Positions 1 to 7,503 of a stretch of DNA of 64,000 nt are shown piece by piece; position 1 is the first letter of the stretch, and each line of letters begins with the position of its first letter. A program made the position numbers and the translations under genes. The stretch lies in NCBI RefSeq assembly GCF_947494755.1, contig NZ_CANLVZ010000005.1, forward strand, positions 124,001 through 188,000, written 5' to 3'. The notes beneath the pieces were generated by a model. That model saw only the letters and a program-made list of their open reading frames with translations, had not been told where the DNA came from and searched no databases. Source of the stretch: an uncultured Tateyamaria sp. (GTDB lineage: Bacteria; Pseudomonadota; Alphaproteobacteria; Rhodobacterales; Rhodobacteraceae).

Positions 1-934
1 GCGCACCGGGCACAAAGCGTGCATAGGAATTGGCGTGCGGCGCAAAGATCAGGGTCGAGCCGGGCATGGCCTGCAAACAGCCCTGCACCGCGTGGCGCAG
101 CATGTCACTGCCTTGATCGGTGCCGTTGTCAAAGACGTTGCGCCCTTCCGCGTCCAGCACCGAAAAATGCATGTGCAGCCCAGAGCCTGCGTAATCCTCG
201 TAAGGTTTCGCCATGAACGAAGCCGCAAAGCCATGCTTGCGCGCCATGCCCTTGACCAGCATCTTGAACAGCCACGCGTCATCCGCCGCCTTCAGCGCAT
301 CGCCCTGGTGCATGAGGTTGATTTCGAATTGACCGAGACCCGCCTCTGAAATGGCGGTGTCGGCGGGAATGTCCATCGCCTCGCAGGCATCGTACAGCTC
401 GGTAAAGAACCCGTCGAACTGATCGAGCGCGCGCAGCGACAGGATCTCGCCCGCCACACGGCGCTTGCCCGACCGGGGCGAGGGCGGCACGCGCAGCCGC
501 GCGCCTGCATCGTCGATCAGAAAGAATTCAAGCTCCACCGCAACAACGGGTGTCAGCCCCTTGTCCTTGAACCGCTTTTCCACGGCCGCCAAGGCGTGGC
601 GCGGATCACCCATGTAGGGGCGGCCATCCTCATGCGACATCCAGATCGGCAGCAGGCCCGTGGGCGTGTCGAGCCACGGCATCGGCACAAACCCCCGCTC
701 GGTGGGGTGCAGGATGCCGTCACGATCCCCGCTTTCCATCACCAGCGGGCTGTCCTCGATATCCTCGCCCCAAATGTCGAGGTTCAGGACAGACATGGGA
801 AAGCGCGTACCTTCGACACTCACCTTGTCGGCAAAGCGCACCGGCACACGCTTGCCCCGCGCGACCCCGTTAAGATCAGCCGCCGCCACACGGATCGCGC
901 GGATTTCAGGGTTCTCAACCAGCCAGTCGTGCAT
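1..934 (-). CDS. Glutamine synthetase family protein (3' end outside window)
   Basis: Partial gene: the first 311 codons are present and the C-terminus lies beyond the window edge. The start is the ATG that gives MHDWLVENPE. A beta-grasp region runs to about residue 110 (PYMGDP at 106-111). The catalytic domain then shows VELEFF (133-138), GQFEINL (201-207) and GSGLHMHFS (250-258), which match the metal and glutamate binding segments of the GlnA fold. The family ligates ammonia or an amine to the glutamate gamma-carboxyl using ATP; PuuA and GlnT types act on polyamines or other amines. It is the last gene of an operon behind an amino-acid ABC importer, 54 bases after the HisM-like permease. 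This suggests an assimilation role for the imported compound rather than the housekeeping GlnA. The amine substrate cannot be read from the sequence. Confidence 0.88.
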   Translation of the reverse strand, partial: MHDWLVENPEIRAIRVAAADLNGVARGKRVPVRFADKVSVEGTRFPMSVLNLDIWGEDIEDSPLVMESGDRDGILHPTERGFVPMPWLDTPTGLLPIWMSHEDGRPYMGDPRHALAAVEKRFKDKGLTPVVAVELEFFLIDDAGARLRVPPSPRSGKRRVAGEILSLRALDQFDGFFTELYDACEAMDIPADTAISEAGLGQFEINLMHQGDALKAADDAWLFKMLVKGMARKHGFAASFMAKPYEDYAGSGLHMHFSVLDAEGRNVFDNGTDQGSDMLRHAVQGCLQAMPGSTLIFAPHANSYARFVPGA

Positions 935-942
935 CGTGGTCT

Positions 943-974
943 TTCATTGTTCTACAAATATGCCCGCCGGAGGC
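943..974. repeat. Dispersed intergenic motif, copy 1
   Basis: This short stretch lies between the permease stop and the glutamine-synthetase-like start. It carries CATTGTTCTACAAATATG followed by a GCCGGAGGC-like arm. A near-identical block (one mismatch over 22 bases) occurs at 12913-12942, and a related block in the opposite orientation at 13454-13492. The role is unknown. The position between genes fits a 3'-end or processing element. Confidence 0.5.
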
Positions 975-988
975 ATGAAATCCTTGGC

Positions 989-1795
989 TCAGCGGATGAG
1001 GTTGGGGCGCAGTTTGAGTTTCTGGCCTGTGTTGGCCGGTAGATGTCGGTTGAGGCGCGTGTTCACAAGTCCAAAGCAGCTGATGATGAGCAGGGTTAGC
1101 AGGATGAAGTACATCGCCAGGATGGGGTAGGGAATGAAGGGGTTGAACGTCTTGTCGGCAAAATAGCTCGCGTAATAGAGCGCGTCGCCACGTTGCTGCC
1201 AGGCCGGAAAGCCCGAGAAATAAACCAGCGTGGTGGCGTGAAAGAGAAAGATCGCCTCGTTCGTATAGGCGGGCCAAGCCAGACGCAGCATCGTGGGCCA
1301 CACGACCCGGCGAAAGCGGGACCAGCCCGAGAGACCATAGGCGTCGGCGGCCTCGATCTCCCCTTTCGGGATGGACTGCAGGGCACCGTAAAAGATTTCG
1401 GCGGAATAGGCAGCGGTGTTCAGAAACAGCACGATCAGCGCGCCGAGCCACGCGGCGGTGAAAGGCGAAAAGAACGGATAGACCCCCTTGAGGCTCAGGA
1501 ACACGAAATAGGCAAAGAAGAACTGGATGAACAGCGGCGAGCCGCGGAACAGAAAGATGAACCATTCGGCAGGTTTGCGAAACAGCGGCTTGGCTGACGC
1601 CTTGCCAATCGCCAGCGCAGTGGCAAAGAAGAAGCCGAAGATCAGCGCAAGCAGACCGAAATAGACGTTCCAGATCATGCCCGACCCGATCAGGGTGAAC
1701 TGCTGGCACAGGGTGAAATCCTCACGCGGCAGCAACCGCTCACCGATTCCGATGGCGCGCAGGCCGTAATCGGCGATGGTCTGTACGCAGCTCAT
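989..1795 (-). CDS. Amino-acid ABC transporter permease (HisM-like)
   Basis: Inner-membrane permease of a polar amino-acid ABC importer, 268 residues, with about five hydrophobic segments. The EAADAYGLSG segment followed by RRVVWPTMLRLAWPA is the EAA loop that docks onto the ATPase. It starts with ATG overlapping the stop of the HisQ-like gene by four bases (ATGA), so the two subunits are translationally coupled and probably form a heterodimer. It follows the ATPase, binding protein and HisQ-like genes in one operon. Family resemblance is to HisM/ArtM/OccM, which carry histidine, arginine, lysine, octopine and similar compounds. Which one is used here cannot be decided from sequence alone. 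Confidence 0.93.
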   Translation of the reverse strand: MSCVQTIADYGLRAIGIGERLLPREDFTLCQQFTLIGSGMIWNVYFGLLALIFGFFFATALAIGKASAKPLFRKPAEWFIFLFRGSPLFIQFFFAYFVFLSLKGVYPFFSPFTAAWLGALIVLFLNTAAYSAEIFYGALQSIPKGEIEAADAYGLSGWSRFRRVVWPTMLRLAWPAYTNEAIFLFHATTLVYFSGFPAWQQRGDALYYASYFADKTFNPFIPYPILAMYFILLTLLIISCFGLVNTRLNRHLPANTGQKLKLRPNLIR

Positions 1796-2673
1796 GCGGC
1801 TTTCCTTTGCGCTTCACCGCCGGTGGTGGCTTGCCCGAGAGTGAGCCGCGCCATGATCCGTTCCAGCACCACTTCGGAGGCGCGGGTGAAGAGCAGATAA
1901 AACACCAGAAGCGCCAGGAAATACCACATCCGCCAGTCGCCGTGGGGGTATTCGGTGAACCGTTCGGTCTTGGTGCCGCCCAACTCGCGCGCCCAATAAA
2001 CGATGTCCTCGACGCCGAGCAGAAACAGCAGTGGCGTCGCCTTGATCAGCACCATCCACAGGTTCGACAGGCCCGGCAACGCATAGACCCACATTTGCGG
2101 CACGAGCACCCGCATGAAGGTCTGGCGCGGGCTCATGCCGTAGGCTTCGGCCGTTTCCAGCTGCGCGCGCGGCACGGCGCGCATCGCGCCGAACAGCACG
2201 TTGGCGGCGAAAGCGCCGAAGACGATGGCAAAGGTGAAGACGGCCGTGAAAAATCCATAGGTTTCGTGGACCCATTGGGGGGCGGTGCCAAGAGGCATCT
2301 TGGCCGCCGCGCAGACCACGAAATCATTGCCCTGCCGGATCGGCTCGGACCAGTCAGGGCAGAGCGCACGGTGGCGCACATATTCGATCATCTGATCCAG
2401 CGCGATGACGAAAAACAGGAAAAAGGCGATATCGGGCACGCCGCGCACAATCGCGATATAGCCTTTGCCAAGCCATGAAAGCGGCGCGATGCGCGAGCGT
2501 GCGGCGGACGCTCCGGCAAAGCCAAAGGCGAGCGCAGCAGGGGCGGTGATCGCAAGTAAAAGCAGGACCGTCAGCACCGACCAATAGATCGACATGTGCT
2601 TGCCCGTCGTCAGATAGCACGCCATCCACTGCCAATCGGGCAAGCTGCTTGGATCTGTGCAAAAGCTGAAAAT
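1792..2673 (-). CDS. Amino-acid ABC transporter permease (HisQ-like), probable ATT start
   Basis: Inner-membrane permease partner of the HisM-like protein. It has several hydrophobic segments and an EAA loop (ETAEAYGMSPRQTF). The start is unusual. The only upstream in-frame ATG (2781) lies inside the binding-protein gene and would translate the intercistronic hairpin. The next in-frame ATG (2625) has no clear ribosome binding site and cuts off the FCTDP to CYLTTGKH segment that, as I recall, is typical near the N-terminus of this family. An ATT at 2671-2673 sits six bases after ACGAGG and gives 293 residues, so I place the start there. TTG at SSLPDW is a weaker alternative. The function as a permease is secure; the start is an inference. 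Confidence 0.85.
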   Translation of the reverse strand: MFSFCTDPSSLPDWQWMACYLTTGKHMSIYWSVLTVLLLLAITAPAALAFGFAGASAARSRIAPLSWLGKGYIAIVRGVPDIAFFLFFVIALDQMIEYVRHRALCPDWSEPIRQGNDFVVCAAAKMPLGTAPQWVHETYGFFTAVFTFAIVFGAFAANVLFGAMRAVPRAQLETAEAYGMSPRQTFMRVLVPQMWVYALPGLSNLWMVLIKATPLLFLLGVEDIVYWARELGGTKTERFTEYPHGDWRMWYFLALLVFYLLFTRASEVVLERIMARLTLGQATTGGEAQRKAA

Positions 2674-2722
2674 GGCGGGCCTCGTATCAGGCGTGGTCAG
2701 TGCATATTTTTGGAACAATGAA

Positions 2723-2745
2723 GGGGAGGGTACGTGACCCTCCCC
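2723..2745 (-). terminator. Intercistronic hairpin between binding protein and permease genes
   Basis: A perfect 9-bp stem (GGGGAGGGT with ACCCTCCCC) and a 5-base loop sit 12 bases after the binding-protein stop. On the coding (-) strand it lacks a strong T-run, so it looks more like a partial terminator or an mRNA 3'-end stabiliser. Such hairpins let a binding protein be made in excess over its permeases, as known for hisJ and malE. The T-run lies on the + strand side. Confidence 0.6.
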
Positions 2746-2756
2746 CGGTTTTTTCT

Positions 2757-3479
2757 TTAGAAACCGTCGCCGATTTCCCATTTTGCGATCAGTTCATTGA
2801 GCGAGCCGTCTTCTTTCATCGAGGTGATGGCCGCGTTGAACTTGTCCTTCAGCTCCGTGTCGCTTTCGCGCAGGCCAAGACCGACGCCGCCGCCGATCAG
2901 CTCTTCTTGTTCGAGCATGACCAGATCCGCGTCGGACTCCGCGATGGGCGTCAGGAACGCCTTATCGGCCAGAACCGCATCCGCTTCGCCGTTTTTCACG
3001 GCAGCAACAGTTTCTTCGGGCGTTGCGAATTCGACCAGTGTGGCACCTGTTTCAGCGATGAAAGCGGCCTGGATCGTGTTGGCCTGCGCGGCCAGTACGC
3101 CCCCTTCGAGGTCCACGTCTTCGGACGCTGCGACATAGGCGGAGGGGTCAGGCAGCGTGTAGTTCTGTGTGAAATCAATCACTTCGTCACGCTCGTCCGT
3201 GATGGACATGCCGGCGATGATGACGTCGTAGTTGCCCGATACGAGGTTGGGAATGATGCTGTCCCATTCGTTGGTGACCCACTCGCAGGTCAATTCGGCG
3301 CGCGCGCACAGCTCGTCGCCCAAGTCGCGCTCAAAGCCTGCGACTTCGCCCGCGTCATTGATGAAGTTGTAGGGAGGGTAGGCACCCTCGGTGCCCATGC
3401 GCACGACCGAGTGGCCGTCGGCAAGCGCAAATGTAGCCGTCAGGGCGACCGCAACAGTGCTGAGAAGAATGGATTTCAT
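2757..3479 (-). CDS. Amino-acid ABC transporter substrate-binding protein
   Basis: Periplasmic solute-binding protein of 240 residues, the usual size for the HisJ/ArtJ/lysine-arginine-ornithine family (SBP family 3). An N-terminal signal peptide ends near ALADG (about residue 21). The first lobe then shows GTEGAYPPYNF, in which the aromatic residues usually line the amino-acid site. Further family segments are GEVAGFERDLGDELCARAEL and GMSITDERDEVIDFT. It delivers its ligand to the HisQM-like permeases encoded just downstream. The gene follows the ATPase gene by 30 bases and precedes a strong hairpin. A polar or basic amino acid is the likely ligand, but the sequence does not fix it. Confidence 0.93.
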   Translation of the reverse strand: MKSILLSTVAVALTATFALADGHSVVRMGTEGAYPPYNFINDAGEVAGFERDLGDELCARAELTCEWVTNEWDSIIPNLVSGNYDVIIAGMSITDERDEVIDFTQNYTLPDPSAYVAASEDVDLEGGVLAAQANTIQAAFIAETGATLVEFATPEETVAAVKNGEADAVLADKAFLTPIAESDADLVMLEQEELIGGGVGLGLRESDTELKDKFNAAITSMKEDGSLNELIAKWEIGDGF

Positions 3480-3509
3480 GAGTGATAACTCCCGTTTTTT
3501 GTTTTTGGG

Positions 3510-4283
3510 TTACGCGGCGTGGGTGGATGATAGAAATCCACGCAAACGTTCGGATTTAGGTGCGCCGAACAGCTGGTCCGGTGCCCCTTGTTCTTCGATC
3601 AGGCCCTGATGCAGGAACACGACGTGATCACTTACGTCGGCGGCCAGTTTCATGTCATGGGTCACGATCAGCATGGTGCGTCCTTCGGCAGCCAAGTCTT
3701 TGATGACGCGGACGACTTCCTGCTCGAGTTCGGGGTCTAGGGCGCTGGTGGGCTCGTCAAATAGCAGAGCCTCAGGTTCCATGCAAAGGCCCCGCGCGAT
3801 GGCGGCGCGCTGTTGCTGGCCACCCGACAATTGCGCGGGATAGACGTCGCATTTATCGCCAATTCCCACCTTGTCGAGATAGCCGCGCGCGGCACTTTCG
3901 ACCTCGGCCGGGTCACGGCGCAGCACGGTCACGGGCGCCTCCATCACGTTTTGCAGGATGGTCATGTGGGCCCAAAGATTGAACTGCTGGAACACCATCG
4001 ACAGGTTCGTGCGGATGCGCAGCACCTGTTTGGGATCGGACGGGCGGCGCGCATGGGCGCTGCCTTTCCACGCCACCGGTTCGCCCTTGAACAGCACCTC
4101 GCCCTGCTGGCTGTCCTCGAGCAGGTTGCAGCAGCGCAAGAGCGTGGATTTTCCAGAGCCGGACGAGCCGATCAGCGACACCACATCCCCCCGCTTGGCG
4201 GCGATGTCGACCCCCTTGAGCACCTCAAGTGCGCCATAGGCTTTGTGGAGATTTTTGATCTCGATAACGGGTTGGTCGGTCAA
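3510..4283 (-). CDS. Amino-acid ABC transporter ATP-binding protein (HisP-like), TTG start
   Basis: Cytoplasmic ATPase that powers the importer encoded downstream. It has a Walker A (GSSGSGKST), Q-loop (VFQQFNLW), signature LSGGQQQR, Walker B (LLFDEPTSALD) and switch His (VTHDM), all as in HisP/GlnQ. I start it at TTG 4283 (TDQPVIEIKNLHKAYG), which gives 257 residues, the normal length. A longer frame opens at ATG 4391, but its extra 36 residues do not resemble the family. It is the first gene of the operon, and about 120 bases separate it from the upstream PhnD-like gene, so a promoter is expected there. The protein call is firm; the start is less so. Confidence 0.92.
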   Translation of the reverse strand: MTDQPVIEIKNLHKAYGALEVLKGVDIAAKRGDVVSLIGSSGSGKSTLLRCCNLLEDSQQGEVLFKGEPVAWKGSAHARRPSDPKQVLRIRTNLSMVFQQFNLWAHMTILQNVMEAPVTVLRRDPAEVESAARGYLDKVGIGDKCDVYPAQLSGGQQQRAAIARGLCMEPEALLFDEPTSALDPELEQEVVRVIKDLAAEGRTMLIVTHDMKLAADVSDHVVFLHQGLIEEQGAPDQLFGAPKSERLRGFLSSTHAA

Positions 4284-4406
4284 GGGGCAGGCCCATCTTG
4301 GTTTTATCAGCGGGTATATGGGCGCAGAATCGGTGCCAAGTCCACGGCCAAATGCCTGAGAGTGCACATGGATTGTGCGATCTGGCGCCAAGTGATGCCC
4401 GAATGA

Positions 4407-5144
4407 TCAGGGCATCGGTGGTATAGGTTGCGCGCGGTAGGTCGCCTCATTGATGTCGACCAACCCTTTGAGGTAAAGGATCGCGCGGTCCGCCTCGGAC
4501 ATGGCCTTGATCGCGCAGGTCACGGCGCGGGCAATGGGTTTTGGATCCCGCTTGCGGGCGGTGATCAGTGGCAGGCCGGGCGTGGGGGTGGTGCGCATGA
4601 AGGTCTCGAGCCCGGCGGCAGCATCGGGATGCGCCGCGCTCCACATCAGATAGGTGACGACGTCGATGCCTGCGTAATCCGCCGCACCGTCCAATACCGC
4701 CTGGATCGAGGCGACGTGACCGCCTGTTTCCACCTTGTTCCCAGGGGTTTGGCCGATCGACGATATCTGCGCATAGGGGGCCGCCCAGCCCGATTGGGAC
4801 AATGGGTCGTTATAGGCCAGCCGCCCTGTACGTGTCAGCTCACGCAGGTTGCGGGTGTCCCGGCGTCGGCGTACGATATAGCTGTAATAGTATCCCGGCG
4901 GGCAGTCGCGTAGCCCGTAATCGGGGGTGCCGACCAGCGTGACCTGTCCGAACAGCCGCGCCCGATAGGGCAGCCCACAGGTCTGGGAGATCAACAGGTC
5001 GGGCGATTGCCAGCCTTTCCACATCTCCGTAGTGCGGTCGAGCGCATGCGGTCCATAGCCCAACTCGGCCCGGATGGCGGTCCAGAGGCGATCATGTGCA
5101 GCGGTGGCATGCGGCATGTCGTACATGCCAAGGGATGCGATCAC
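4407..5144 (-). CDS. PhnD-like phosphate/phosphonate-binding-fold protein without signal peptide
   Basis: A 245-residue protein starting at GTG, whose first bases overlap the TerB-like stop codon (GTGA). It resembles the PhnD type of solute-binding proteins: SLGMYD at the N-terminus, then LISQTCGLPYR, GYYYSYIVRR, LAYNDPLSQSGW, GADYAGIDVVT-like and PGLPLITARK segments. These form a two-lobed fold that in family members binds phosphonates, phosphite or other ligands. There is no hydrophobic leader, either at this start or in the longer frame upstream. No phn ABC genes are nearby. It is the last gene of a cluster with rlmJ and two terB-like genes. It may act in the cytoplasm as a ligand sensor, or be translocated by other means; the function is unknown. 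Confidence 0.72.
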   Translation of the reverse strand: MIASLGMYDMPHATAAHDRLWTAIRAELGYGPHALDRTTEMWKGWQSPDLLISQTCGLPYRARLFGQVTLVGTPDYGLRDCPPGYYYSYIVRRRRDTRNLRELTRTGRLAYNDPLSQSGWAAPYAQISSIGQTPGNKVETGGHVASIQAVLDGAADYAGIDVVTYLMWSAAHPDAAAGLETFMRTTPTPGLPLITARKRDPKPIARAVTCAIKAMSEADRAILYLKGLVDINEATYRAQPIPPMP

Positions 5145-5575
5145 CCACCAACCCTCTGTCGGGCAAGGGCACTGTCGCGGTCGGTGATGCCAAGCAGGTT
5201 CGAGACCAGACGCAACAGCGCATCCTCTTCCTGCGCGCGTTGGCCATCGGCCAGCACGACCTTCCACAAGGCCTCGATCACCCCGAGGCGGTGCTCATAG
5301 GCGACCGCGTCCTTGATGGCGCGGGTAAAGCGGACGGTGTCGGGGGCCTCGGCTTCCATCGCTTCGGCTTCGACGCGTAAGTCATTGGCACCGCTGGCTG
5401 AAAGCCCGTAGCGATCCTGCGTGATCGCGTCGATCAACCGCTTTTCATCACCGGAATAGTCATTGTCTGAGCGTGCGACACGCACAAGCAGCGCGGTCAG
5501 AGCCAAACGCGCATCAGAGTCGGTGATGGGCGCGGGTTCAGGCTGGATCAGCCGTTTTAGGAGGTCCTGGAACAT
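5141..5575 (-). CDS. TerB-like protein (paralogue 2)
   Basis: A 144-residue all-helical protein of the TerB/DjlA-like superfamily. The family pattern of acidic helix pairs is visible: ALLVRVARSDNDYSGDEKRLID, then KVVLADGQRAQEEDALLRLVS. The DNDYS and DGQRAQEED stretches are at the places where TerB proteins carry metal-binding acidic residues. It resembles the adjacent gene at 5603-6034 in length and layout, so the pair looks like a tandem duplication. Its stop overlaps the start of the PhnD-like gene by four bases. TerB proteins are linked to tellurite or stress responses, but this stand-alone version has no known task. Confidence 0.8.
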   Translation of the reverse strand: MFQDLLKRLIQPEPAPITDSDARLALTALLVRVARSDNDYSGDEKRLIDAITQDRYGLSASGANDLRVEAEAMEAEAPDTVRFTRAIKDAVAYEHRLGVIEALWKVVLADGQRAQEEDALLRLVSNLLGITDRDSALARQRVGG

Positions 5576-5602
5576 GAGTGGTACATAAGGCAGTGCAACG
5601 GA

Positions 5603-6034
5603 TTAACCAAGCGCGCGTGTCTTGATATCCGCGCTGTCCGCCGGGGTGATGCCCATTGCCGCCTCGATCTGGTGCAAGCTGTCTTCTTCAATGGCGGCGT
5701 GTTGGCCGTCAGCCAGCAAGACCTGCCACATCGACAGCGCAAGCCCCAGGCGATCGGCGTAGGGCACCGTGTCGCGCAGGATTTCGGCAAACTCAGGCGT
5801 GCCAGGTGCGTGGCGCTCAAGTGCTTCGCAGGTGGCGCGCAGCTTGGCCGCGTCCAGGGGTTTGAGGTTGAACGTCGCCGACAGGATCTTGTCGATGGCT
5901 CCCACTTCGGCGGCTTGGTATTCGCTGTCGGCCATCGCGATCCGCACCAAAAGCGCACCCAAGGCCAGTTGCGGCGTGGGTTCGGGCAAAGGCTGGGTGG
6001 TCGGCGGGCGTTTTGGAAATAGGCGTTCGAACAC
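5603..6034 (-). CDS. TerB-like protein (paralogue 1)
   Basis: A 143-residue all-helical TerB-superfamily protein. It has the same two acidic helix-pair motifs as its neighbour: ALLVRIAMADSEYQAAEVGAID near residue 30 and QVLLADGQHAAIEEDSLHQIE near residue 110. It begins MFERLF, close to the MFQDLL of the second copy, which supports a tandem duplication followed by divergence. It lies about 14 bases after the rlmJ stop and 27 bases before the second copy, so all are probably co-transcribed. No tellurite-resistance genes (terC, terD, terZ) are present in the window. Confidence 0.8.
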   Translation of the reverse strand: MFERLFPKRPPTTQPLPEPTPQLALGALLVRIAMADSEYQAAEVGAIDKILSATFNLKPLDAAKLRATCEALERHAPGTPEFAEILRDTVPYADRLGLALSMWQVLLADGQHAAIEEDSLHQIEAAMGITPADSADIKTRALG

Positions 6035-6048
6035 GTGGGGTGAACCCT

Positions 6049-6822
6049 TTAACTGAGAGTGTCGAAGCGAGTTTTCAGAATTGCAGCCTGCTCGGCAAGC
6101 CCAAAGGGGGGGCGAATGACGAACAAACCTGATCCAATCATGCCGTGCCCGGGCCGCGCGGGCGGGAATGAAACCTCGTATCGCGCGCCGTCGGGATGGT
6201 CATTTTTTAGTGTTTTCAACATCCTATGATGTGCGCCTGACGTGAGGACTGGATACCACAAAACGATGATCCCGACGTTCCATGCGCGTGCGTATTTTTT
6301 GATGTGGCCGGGAATGGTGTCGTAGTCATCCTTGATCTCGTAACTGGGGTCGATCAGCATCAGCCCCCGACGCGGTGTGGGCGGCAGCATCGCATGGCCC
6401 AAGGCAAACCCGTCGGTGCGCCGGCAGGTTGCGGTGGGCAGGGCCAGTTCAAGGGCACTGTGCTCGGCGGGGTGCAGTTCAGCGACCGTAATCTGATCGG
6501 TGTCGCGCAGGCGCTGTATTGCGATCATAGGCGAGCCGGGATAGGAATTTTCTCCAGCTTTTTCAGAAGTTTGGCGCAGGGACTGCATGTAGGGATGATC
6601 GCTGTCAAACCAATGTCTGACGCGCGCGATCCCCTGTGCGGCCTCACCGGTTTTCAGCGCCTCATCGGCGCTCAGATCGTAAAGCGCGCGCCCCCCATGC
6701 GTCTCGATATAGCTGACCGGTTTGTCCTTGCGCGTGAGGTAATCCAGCATCCAAGCCAGCAGGCTGTGCTTGTGGACATCCGCCAGATTCCCGGCGTGGT
6801 AGATGTGTTGATAGCTGAGCAT
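6049..6822 (-). CDS. rlmJ: 23S rRNA (adenine-2030-N6)-methyltransferase RlmJ
   Basis: A SAM-dependent methyltransferase that modifies A2030 (E. coli numbering) of 23S rRNA during ribosome assembly. The RlmJ hallmark N-terminus is clear: YQHIYHAGNLADVHKH, then a subdomain with DKPVSYIETHGG and the catalytic motif IV as DPSYE (a variant of NPPY/DPPY). The C-terminal region has WYPV and GSGLFVIRPP. The length of 257 residues is slightly below the E. coli protein (280). It leads a cluster with two TerB-like genes and the PhnD-like gene, with short gaps throughout. The link to those is unexplained. Confidence 0.93.
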   Translation of the reverse strand: MLSYQHIYHAGNLADVHKHSLLAWMLDYLTRKDKPVSYIETHGGRALYDLSADEALKTGEAAQGIARVRHWFDSDHPYMQSLRQTSEKAGENSYPGSPMIAIQRLRDTDQITVAELHPAEHSALELALPTATCRRTDGFALGHAMLPPTPRRGLMLIDPSYEIKDDYDTIPGHIKKYARAWNVGIIVLWYPVLTSGAHHRMLKTLKNDHPDGARYEVSFPPARPGHGMIGSGLFVIRPPFGLAEQAAILKTRFDTLS

Positions 6823-6896
6823 GTGGCGCGGTGTAGCGGAAAGAGCGGGCAGCGCAATGCTGATCGTGTGGCAGGCGAATCATATGATGGGCAATG

Positions 6897-7496
6897 TCAG
6901 TCGCGCCGTGGCAGCTTGAGGTAGACCATCCGGGCTGTGGCGGCCCCCACCAGCAGGCTCAGGCCGATCTTGGTCACGATCTCCATCGTGCCGTCGATCA
7001 GCGCCACATGGGCAATCGTCGTGGCCACGATCAGGATGGCCACGCTCATGTGCAGGACGCGCCACATCGAAAGCCTAAGGTGCCGCCGAAACACTGCCAG
7101 AGCGGCTGCGCAAAACACCGCCCACATCGCAGTCACACCCCAGATCGAGAACGGGGTGGGCGAGGACAACAGCAGTGCATCCACCACATCCGGCGGACTT
7201 GTGATCCACAATCCGACCACATGGGCAACAACCGCCGCCACCAACAAGGCTCCGATCCCACGATGCACCCGCCGGGCGCGCATTGGGTGCAACCCCGGCA
7301 GCGCGTTGGTCGCCAGCAGCGGTTGGAGCAGCAACAGGCCCATTGCAAAAATGCCCGTAAAACCCGAGGCAATGTAGATCCCGCTGCGCCACGCCAGCAG
7401 TGGACTGGTCACCGCCGCGATCAACGGCAGGGTCACGCCAAGCGCAACACCGGCCCAGATCAGCGCGGTGCGCAGGCCCGACTGTCCGTGGCGCAC
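6897..7496 (-). CDS. Ferric-reductase-like / cytochrome b-type membrane protein
   Basis: Integral membrane protein of 199 residues with about six hydrophobic helices. Histidines are spaced as in ferric-reductase-like transmembrane domains: the HR of ARRVHRGIG and AHVVGLW in one pair of helices, and LHMS with AHVAL in later ones. They would bind two haems across the membrane. No flavin domain is attached, so the partner that supplies or takes electrons must be another protein. The gene begins eight bases after the stop of the exported intradiol-dioxygenase-like gene, so the two are one operon and may form a redox pair at the periplasmic face. This pairing is inference. Confidence 0.72.
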   Translation of the reverse strand: MRHGQSGLRTALIWAGVALGVTLPLIAAVTSPLLAWRSGIYIASGFTGIFAMGLLLLQPLLATNALPGLHPMRARRVHRGIGALLVAAVVAHVVGLWITSPPDVVDALLLSSPTPFSIWGVTAMWAVFCAAALAVFRRHLRLSMWRVLHMSVAILIVATTIAHVALIDGTMEIVTKIGLSLLVGAATARMVYLKLPRRD

Positions 7497-7503
7497 CGTC
7501 AGT

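Noticed and set aside
5141-6034. Tellurite resistance operon
   Set aside because: Only TerB-like genes are found; terC, terD, terA or terZ are not in the window, so a tellurite role is not supported.
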